Source: JADKIH01 sp049363815
Lineage (GTDB): Bacteria > Bacteroidota > Bacteroidia > AKYH767-A > 2013-40CM-41-45
Length of the DNA: 21,063 nt
Assembly: GCA_049363815.1 (NCBI GenBank)
Contig: JBMQEM010000121.1
Span: forward strand, 1-21,063
Direction: 5' to 3'
Positions 16,105 to 21,063 of this stretch are shown here, piece by piece. The number at the start of each line of letters is the position of its first letter. Within the stretch, counting starts at the first letter, position 1. Under the pieces are notes generated by a model. That model was given only the letters and a program-made list of their open reading frames with translations. It was not told the origin of the DNA and ran no database searches. The position numbers and the translations under genes were made by a program.

Positions 16105-17868
16105 ATGAAAAAAGCCATTACTTCCATCTGCATCTTTTTACTAACGATTTGTTCTAATGGACAAACCTTCACCAGGATCACAAGCGGACCTGTAGTTACC
16201 ACTCCCGGTGATTCAAGAAGCGTAAACTGGATCGACATGAATGATGACGGAATGGTCGATCTATTTATTTCTAACGGGAAAGCCGGTGGGCAGAACAATA
16301 TGATGTATATGAATATTGGAAGCGGGTCTTTTGTCGCTGCTACCGGTGATCCTATTGTTACTGATAATAAACCAAGCGATGGTGCTACTTTTGCCGATTC
16401 AGATAACGATGGTGATGCAGATGCATATGTGGTAAACTGGTATAACTTCAATAATTTGTTTTACACAAATGACGGCATTGCAAACTTTACTCAAATTACC
16501 GGCACTGCTGTAGTGACTACAAATGGCTACTGTGAAACAGCTTCATGGGGTGACTATGACAACGATGGACTCGTCGATCTGTATATGTCAAGAAGCGGCG
16601 GTGGAGCAAGCACAGATCGCAACCGGCTATATCATAATGATGGCAACAATTCGTTTACTGAAATAACCACCGGTAGTCCTGTCACTGACTTGTTCACCTC
16701 ACGAAGTGTCAACTGGACTGATATGGATTCTGACGGCGATCTCGATCTCTTCGTAACGAATGAAGGTCTGACAGTCAATGATGAAAATATTTACAGAAAT
16801 GACAATGGCACTTTCACCAGAATTACAACAGGTCCATTGGTGAATAATGGCGGATATACCATGAGCAGTAGCTGGGGTGATTACGACAATGACGGTGATA
16901 TGGATGTGTTTCTTGCCAACGACCAATCTAGTAATGCTCTTTTCAGAAACGAAGGAAACTTCAATTTTACAAAAATCACAAGTGATACCGTTTCTAAAAC
17001 AAATGACCATTCCTTCAGTTCTGCATGGAGCGATGTGGACAATGACGGTGATCTCGATCTGTTTGTGACCAATACCTACAACTCAGCCTTTTTGCAACTG
17101 AACTTTTTCTATCTCAACAACGGCAATGGCACTTTCGAAAGAATCGGCACATCACCTCTTGCAACCGATTCTTCTTGGTCGTATGGTTGTGCTTTCGGTG
17201 ATTATGACAATGATGGCTTCCAGGACCTTGCCGTAGCAACAGTCAGGTTTAACAACGTGGACGAACCGGATCTGTTATACCACAATGATGGAAATGGAAA
17301 TCACTGGAGCACTATCAAACTTGTCGGAACTGTTACCAATAAAAGTGCAATTGGAACAAAGATCAGAATGAAAACGATCATCAACGGCATTCCTGTCTGG
17401 CAGATGCGTGAGATCTCAGCACAAAGTTCATATTGCGGACAAAATGATCTCAGGGCACATTTTGGACTTGGCAATGCTTCAGTCATAGACTCAATCAAGG
17501 TCGAATGGCTATCCGGAACAATCGAATATTATACAAACCTTGCGATTGACGAATTCTTTACGATCACTGAAGGACAAGGAATAACAGGGATAAAAACAAT
17601 TGATAAAGAAAATAAATTTTTGATTTTTCCTAATCCAACGTCAGGTGATCTGAGAATAGATTTTTCCAAACTTGAAAACACCGGAGATTATTATCTGACG
17701 ATAACAGATTCAGGCGGAAAACTTATTTACAGTAAGCCAATTGACAAACAATCTACTGAACTGAATATTGACTTGAATTCAATCAGTCATGGCAGCCCGG
17801 GAATATATAACGTAACGTTTTCAAACAAAAACGGCATGGTGATGAAAAAAGCCATAAAGTTAGATTGA
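16105..17868 (+). CDS. Secreted FG-GAP/VCBS beta-propeller protein with ASPIC/UnbV and T9SS sorting domains
   Basis: A 587-residue exported protein, the only gene on the plus strand. A signal peptide (1 to about 19, ending CSNGQ) precedes seven repeats, each with a calcium-binding loop of the DxDxDG type. These begin near Asp44, Asp98, Asp150, Asp206, Asp259, Asp310 and Asp367, spaced 51-57 residues apart. Seven such units fit a closed seven-bladed propeller of the integrin-alpha/FG-GAP kind. An ASPIC/UnbV domain follows (about 399-488, with IGTKIRM, LRAHFGLG and VEWLSG). A type A T9SS sorting domain (about 505-587, FPNPTSGDLRI to KKAIKLD) ends the chain. Likely roles are surface adhesion or ligand binding; no catalytic residues are seen. 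It converges on the next gene with only 8 bases between stops. Confidence 0.92.
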   Translation: MKKAITSICIFLLTICSNGQTFTRITSGPVVTTPGDSRSVNWIDMNDDGMVDLFISNGKAGGQNNMMYMNIGSGSFVAATGDPIVTDNKPSDGATFADSDNDGDADAYVVNWYNFNNLFYTNDGIANFTQITGTAVVTTNGYCETASWGDYDNDGLVDLYMSRSGGGASTDRNRLYHNDGNNSFTEITTGSPVTDLFTSRSVNWTDMDSDGDLDLFVTNEGLTVNDENIYRNDNGTFTRITTGPLVNNGGYTMSSSWGDYDNDGDMDVFLANDQSSNALFRNEGNFNFTKITSDTVSKTNDHSFSSAWSDVDNDGDLDLFVTNTYNSAFLQLNFFYLNNGNGTFERIGTSPLATDSSWSYGCAFGDYDNDGFQDLAVATVRFNNVDEPDLLYHNDGNGNHWSTIKLVGTVTNKSAIGTKIRMKTIINGIPVWQMREISAQSSYCGQNDLRAHFGLGNASVIDSIKVEWLSGTIEYYTNLAIDEFFTITEGQGITGIKTIDKENKFLIFPNPTSGDLRIDFSKLENTGDYYLTITDSGGKLIYSKPIDKQSTELNIDLNSISHGSPGIYNVTFSNKNGMVMKKAIKLD

Positions 17869-17876
17869 AGCAGACT

Positions 17877-19124
17877 TTATTGCCTGATCAATTTATAAAA
17901 CAAAGACGGAGAACCGTCCTGACGGATGGAGAAAAAATATATCCCTGAACTTATCGTAGGCAAATCAAATTCTGTTCGTGTCGCAGGTAGTTTTCCAAAA
18001 GAGATGAGCTTGCCATATTGATCGGTTATCATGTATTCAGCATTTCTCATTTCACCAAGTCCGGAAATGGTAAACGACCCGGAAAAAGGATTCGGAGAAA
18101 TTGTAATTGAATTAACTGCCTGTTCCTTAGAAGTAAGGATGAGCTCATTCATATAATTTCCTAAATATGCACTCAAGTCAATAGTGTGAAGTTTCTGGGG
18201 AGTGTTGATCACAGGTGGCTGAGAAAAAGCTTCATTCGAACAATAATATTTCAGTCCGTCGCCGGTTGCAATTCCTTCGACCTGATGAAAAGGCAATGAT
18301 AATGAAAGCCTGCGTTTGTTACCACCAAAAAAATCAGTTCCTTGAAAATCATATAGCAAATAAAGAAATGGCTGAAGCAAATTTGTATAAGCACAAAATG
18401 CGATCATTCTTTTTGACTCCAGATAAGTCGCACCTGTGACCATACCCTGAACATCCAGAAGCGACCTAAATTCTGCAACGTGATTACCCGGATTTTTTGG
18501 CAAGGAGTACAACGCTGTTTTATTACTTACCCATTGCTTTGTAAAAAGAAAGATACTGTCCTGAGAAACTATGAATGCTTCGCAATCAAAATCCGTATTG
18601 TTCGCGCCTGTGGGAGTAAAATCAAACTGATCTGAATACGAAAAGGAAATTGTATCGATAACAGGTGTATTATTCAGCAGTGAACTTTTTTCAATCCGCA
18701 GGATGTTGAGATCAGTCCGGTTGCCATTTACATTATTTCCAAAATCACCGATGTATATAAATTCAGAATCGCTAGCTATTTCTTCCCAGTCATAGTTGAC
18801 CACACCCGGTAAATAATATTGCTGAAGGATATTTCCTGATAAAGTATCCAGTGAATACAAAACGGTATCGGAATTGTCATTGTGAGTCAGGAGTTTTTCA
18901 TTCCAGAGGATCAAACCCGAAGTTTCGGAAATGGATGGATCCAATGAAACACTTGATAATGCAGCAACAGATGCCTGCGTGTAAACACAGCTTCCATTGT
19001 TGTTTGTTGCAGTATTATCATAGTTAATTGCAAGTGGATCTGTGCAGCCGTAGACCTGTGCCGATAACTCATGTACAGTCACCAGGTGAATACAAATGAG
19101 AAACAGAATCCGGGCTTTCATCAT
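17877..19124 (-). CDS. T9SS-sorted secreted protein with a GCTD motif and propeller-like body
   Basis: A 415-residue exported protein. The signal peptide ends at SAQ (cut after about Ala22). The mature N-terminus carries the GCTDPLAINY...GSCVY motif (26-48), a Cys27/Cys46 pair with intervening Asp/Asn residues; this unit is widespread in Bacteroidota secreted proteins and is probably disulphide-closed or calcium-binding. The body (about 55-330), with SETSGLILWN, NYDWEEIASD and YIGDFGNN, resembles proteins with a phytase-like or SdiA-regulated six-bladed propeller, but no phosphatase site can be confirmed. The last 78 or so residues (ISPNPFSGSF to KLIRQ) form a type A sorting domain. Its ATG shares one base with the upstream TGA (TGATG), so it is translationally coupled to the GH13-fold lipoprotein. 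Met2 is an alternative start. Confidence 0.87.
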   Translation of the reverse strand: MMKARILFLICIHLVTVHELSAQVYGCTDPLAINYDNTATNNNGSCVYTQASVAALSSVSLDPSISETSGLILWNEKLLTHNDNSDTVLYSLDTLSGNILQQYYLPGVVNYDWEEIASDSEFIYIGDFGNNVNGNRTDLNILRIEKSSLLNNTPVIDTISFSYSDQFDFTPTGANNTDFDCEAFIVSQDSIFLFTKQWVSNKTALYSLPKNPGNHVAEFRSLLDVQGMVTGATYLESKRMIAFCAYTNLLQPFLYLLYDFQGTDFFGGNKRRLSLSLPFHQVEGIATGDGLKYYCSNEAFSQPPVINTPQKLHTIDLSAYLGNYMNELILTSKEQAVNSITISPNPFSGSFTISGLGEMRNAEYMITDQYGKLISFGKLPATRTEFDLPTISSGIYFFSIRQDGSPSLFYKLIRQ

Positions 19125-20680
19125 CAGTTTACAGCAAATACTGATACTGCATAAGGCGAACAGATCATTTTCTCACCGTCAATCATCACTTTTCCATTTT
19201 CAAATATCGTAGACTGGATAGTGCCTTTTACTTCAATACTTGCATCCACATCTTTTTTTGTCAGATTTATAACAACCAGCACTTTTTGTTTATCTGAATA
19301 CCTTAAAAATGAAATGACACGATCATCCGAACATTTTACATATTCGAATCCGTTACCATTCAATCCCGGAGTTGATCTGCGAAGCGCCATCAGTTTTTTA
19401 TAGTGTGAGAAAAGCGATGTGGTATCTCGCGAACTTACATTAAATGATTTGACGTCCTGAGAATTATATTTACTTGCCTTCCACTTTGTTTTGCCTCCTG
19501 CATTTTTTGCAGTTGACCACAAATATGGTTCACGCACATATTCCTTCGGCAATTTTCCATACATACCAATCTCTTCTCCATAATACAAATATGGTGATCC
19601 CGGCAAAGTGAAGAGCAATGAAGCAGCCAATTTAACCTTATCCAGATCTCCTTCTAGAATACTCATGATCCGGTCGCGGTTTTCATTATTAAGTCCGGTG
19701 ATATCGATTACCTCACCGGCTTCATAAACATTCGAACTTCTTAATTTTAGTAGACCCATGACCAATCCAGAATCTCTTTCGTTCTTTACAGTATTAATGA
19801 TTGTAGAAGAAATATCATGGTTGAAAAGGGCATCGAATCCTTTTCCTACAAATAAATTATTAGCACCGGAAAAAACATTACCGGCAAGATAGAAATTGGG
19901 TTCTGTTTTTTTCATCTCTGAATGAAATTCTTTCCACCATTTACCTGATTCTTCGACAGCGTTATCATTAAAATATAATTCCACACCATCGATCCTGAAA
20001 CCATCCAGATCAAACTCTTTCAGCCAGAATGCTCCGGTCTTCATCACCTCCGCCCGGACTTCAGCATTACTGAAATTCAGTTCAGGTGCTTTGTTTCCGA
20101 AAGTACTGTAGAATTTTTTTCCGGGAATTTTATTTCCGCTTTTATCCAGAGGAAAATGCCAGTTCTCTTTTGAAGATGTAATTGATTTTTCATCTTTCCA
20201 GATGAAATAATCTTTGAACTGAGAAGATTTTGCAGATAATGCTGCTAGAAACCATGGATGTTTTACACTGCAATGGGTGACAGGTAAGTTTAAAAAAACT
20301 TTCAGTTTCAATTGATGAGCTGCATTAACAAGTTTTTTCAAAGCAGCTGTATCGCCGTATACACTGTCGACTTTGTAAAAATTTGTTGCATCAAAATTAT
20401 CATAAGAAGGCGACGGAAAAACCGGTGAAAGGCAAACTCCTTCGGCACCCATACCACGGATGTTGGCAAGCTTGGAAGTTAATCCAGCTAAATCCCCATT
20501 ACCATCCCGGTTGGAATCGAAATAAGACCGAATAAAAATATCATAGACTATCCTGTTTTTATGATCCCTTTCGTTCACGGGAAGTGAATCTATGACTGTT
20601 CCGGATCTTCTCTCAAAACTCTGTCCGTTTGAAATGCAAGCCGTCAGCAGGAATCCGATGATAAAAACAATTTTTCTCAT
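19124..20680 (-). CDS. GH13 alpha-amylase-fold lipoprotein with degenerate active site
   Basis: A 518-residue exported protein. A lipoprotein signal (LLTAC, anchor Cys15) is likely, though a signal peptidase I site at SNGQ is possible. The (beta/alpha)8 barrel is evident: YDIFIRSYFDSNRDGNGD (46-63, calcium loop kept), LSPVFPSPSY, GFRIDGVE with the nucleophile Asp231 and Arg229, LFTLPGSPYLYYGEEIGMYG (356-375), REPYLW, and a C-terminal beta domain (about 440-518). However, region I reads LNLPVTHC (Asn131 for Asp, Thr135 for Asn), region III reads LAGNVF (Asn268 for the acid/base Glu), region IV reads GLNNENR (Leu-Asn-Asn at 330-332 for Asn-His-Asp), and Asn100 replaces the Asp of the DY motif. 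Hydrolysis is unlikely; glycan binding or partner-protein scaffolding is more plausible. The frame is intact. It is coupled to the T9SS protein downstream. Confidence 0.88.
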   Translation of the reverse strand: MRKIVFIIGFLLTACISNGQSFERRSGTVIDSLPVNERDHKNRIVYDIFIRSYFDSNRDGNGDLAGLTSKLANIRGMGAEGVCLSPVFPSPSYDNFDATNFYKVDSVYGDTAALKKLVNAAHQLKLKVFLNLPVTHCSVKHPWFLAALSAKSSQFKDYFIWKDEKSITSSKENWHFPLDKSGNKIPGKKFYSTFGNKAPELNFSNAEVRAEVMKTGAFWLKEFDLDGFRIDGVELYFNDNAVEESGKWWKEFHSEMKKTEPNFYLAGNVFSGANNLFVGKGFDALFNHDISSTIINTVKNERDSGLVMGLLKLRSSNVYEAGEVIDITGLNNENRDRIMSILEGDLDKVKLAASLLFTLPGSPYLYYGEEIGMYGKLPKEYVREPYLWSTAKNAGGKTKWKASKYNSQDVKSFNVSSRDTTSLFSHYKKLMALRRSTPGLNGNGFEYVKCSDDRVISFLRYSDKQKVLVVINLTKKDVDASIEVKGTIQSTIFENGKVMIDGEKMICSPYAVSVFAVN

Positions 20681-20818
20681 AATTTGGTTGAATTGAAGTG
20701 TGTAAATATGGTAAAAATTAGGGAAGAATGGAAATATCAGGAAAAGGCAAAATCACAACTACTGAGTCAAAATAAAAAATGCTTAAAAGGAATATCCTAC
20801 CGTCATTCATTCAGAACT

Positions 20819-21063
20819 TTACTGCAATTTTTCCAGATAATATTCTGCCAGATGATTTATCGGATGCCTGATTATTTTTTTGACATTTACCTCCCTTTCT
20901 TTTCCAACTGAACGGATGATTTCATCGAAATAGTAAGCGATCGTTCCTACAAAATGCACTTCTGATTTTTTGAAATCCATATAACTGCAGACATATAAAC
21001 GGAAAAACTCTTCAATACCTTGCTTGATAAATGCTTTAACCCACACATCCTCCCTGTTGTCAG
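20819..21063 (-). CDS. BadF/BadG/BcrA/BcrD-type ATPase, N-acetylglucosamine-kinase-like (C-terminal fragment)
   Basis: Only the last 81 or so codons are in the window; the frame stays open to the right edge and the start lies outside. A GTG at 21046 is in frame but is not the start, because coding-like sequence (DNREDVWVKAF) continues through it. The segment FFRLYVCSYMDFKKSEVHFVGTIAYYFDEII and the closing KKIIRHPINHLAEYYLEKL match what I recall of the C-terminus of the BadF/BadG ASKHA-fold family, annotated as N-acetylglucosamine kinase in Bacteroidota: the VHFVGSIA motif, then a KxPIxGLxxYH segment. The catalytic N-terminal part cannot be judged. It lies 138 bases upstream of the GH13-fold gene on the same strand. 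Confidence 0.75.
   Translation of the reverse strand, partial: DNREDVWVKAFIKQGIEEFFRLYVCSYMDFKKSEVHFVGTIAYYFDEIIRSVGKEREVNVKKIIRHPINHLAEYYLEKLQ

Noticed and set aside
17905..17918. Hairpin GACGG-AGAA-CCGTC as a terminator for the FG-GAP gene.
   Set aside because: It lies within the coding end of the opposite-strand T9SS gene and has no following T-run on the plus strand.
19124..20680. Annotation as an active alpha-amylase or as a pseudogene.
   Set aside because: Key catalytic residues are replaced, which argues against activity. The full-length open frame, export signal and coupled downstream gene argue against decay.

Overview
The window reads as chromosomal DNA of a Bacteroidota bacterium. 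Base composition is AT-rich. Three secreted proteins end in a Por-type (T9SS type A) sorting domain, which is essentially confined to that phylum. Starts lack clear Shine-Dalgarno sequences, and at least one promoter-like site matches the phylum's TAnnTTTG box. The tripartite metal pump, with its outer-membrane channel fused to the RND permease, is also an arrangement I know from this phylum. No rRNA, tRNA, CRISPR array, insertion sequence or phage gene was seen. No gene-free stretch exceeds 300 bases. All genes but one lie on the minus strand.

Right to left along the minus strand: (1) the window edge cuts a BadF/BadG-type sugar kinase (C-terminal end only). (2) A two-gene unit, 20680-17877, encodes a GH13 alpha-amylase-fold lipoprotein whose catalytic regions are degenerate, and a T9SS-sorted propeller-like protein; stop and start overlap by one base. 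(3) A plus-strand gene, 16105-17868, encodes a seven-repeat FG-GAP/ASPIC secreted protein. It converges on the previous unit and diverges from the next. (4) A LytS/LytT-type sensor kinase and LytTR response regulator overlap by 26 bases (15941-14177). (5) A run of three membrane or small cytosolic proteins follows (14027-12141), headed by a DUF6544-like protein. (6) A large T9SS-sorted protein and a P-type cation ATPase follow (12103-7390), closed by a clear intrinsic terminator.

(7) A heavy-metal efflux block (7100-1129) contains a small His/Asp-rich exported protein, a 1451-residue CzcA/CusA permease fused to a TolC-like channel, and the CusB-type periplasmic adaptor. The last two are joined by an ATGA overlap. 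Together they would supply all three layers of an efflux pump from two genes. (8) An OsmC-family peroxidase and a small two-helix membrane protein follow. (9) The left edge is filled by two copies of a roughly 120-base palindromic element built from 9-base tandem units.

The most unusual item is the GH13 protein. It keeps the fold, the nucleophile and a calcium loop, but has Asn at the acid/base, at the transition-state stabiliser and at two further normally acidic positions. It is therefore probably a binding or structural protein rather than a hydrolase. Next come the permease-channel fusion, which has an internal signal-peptide-like segment at the junction, and the His/Asp-rich companion protein. 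Family assignments rest on motif recognition alone; no database search was run.
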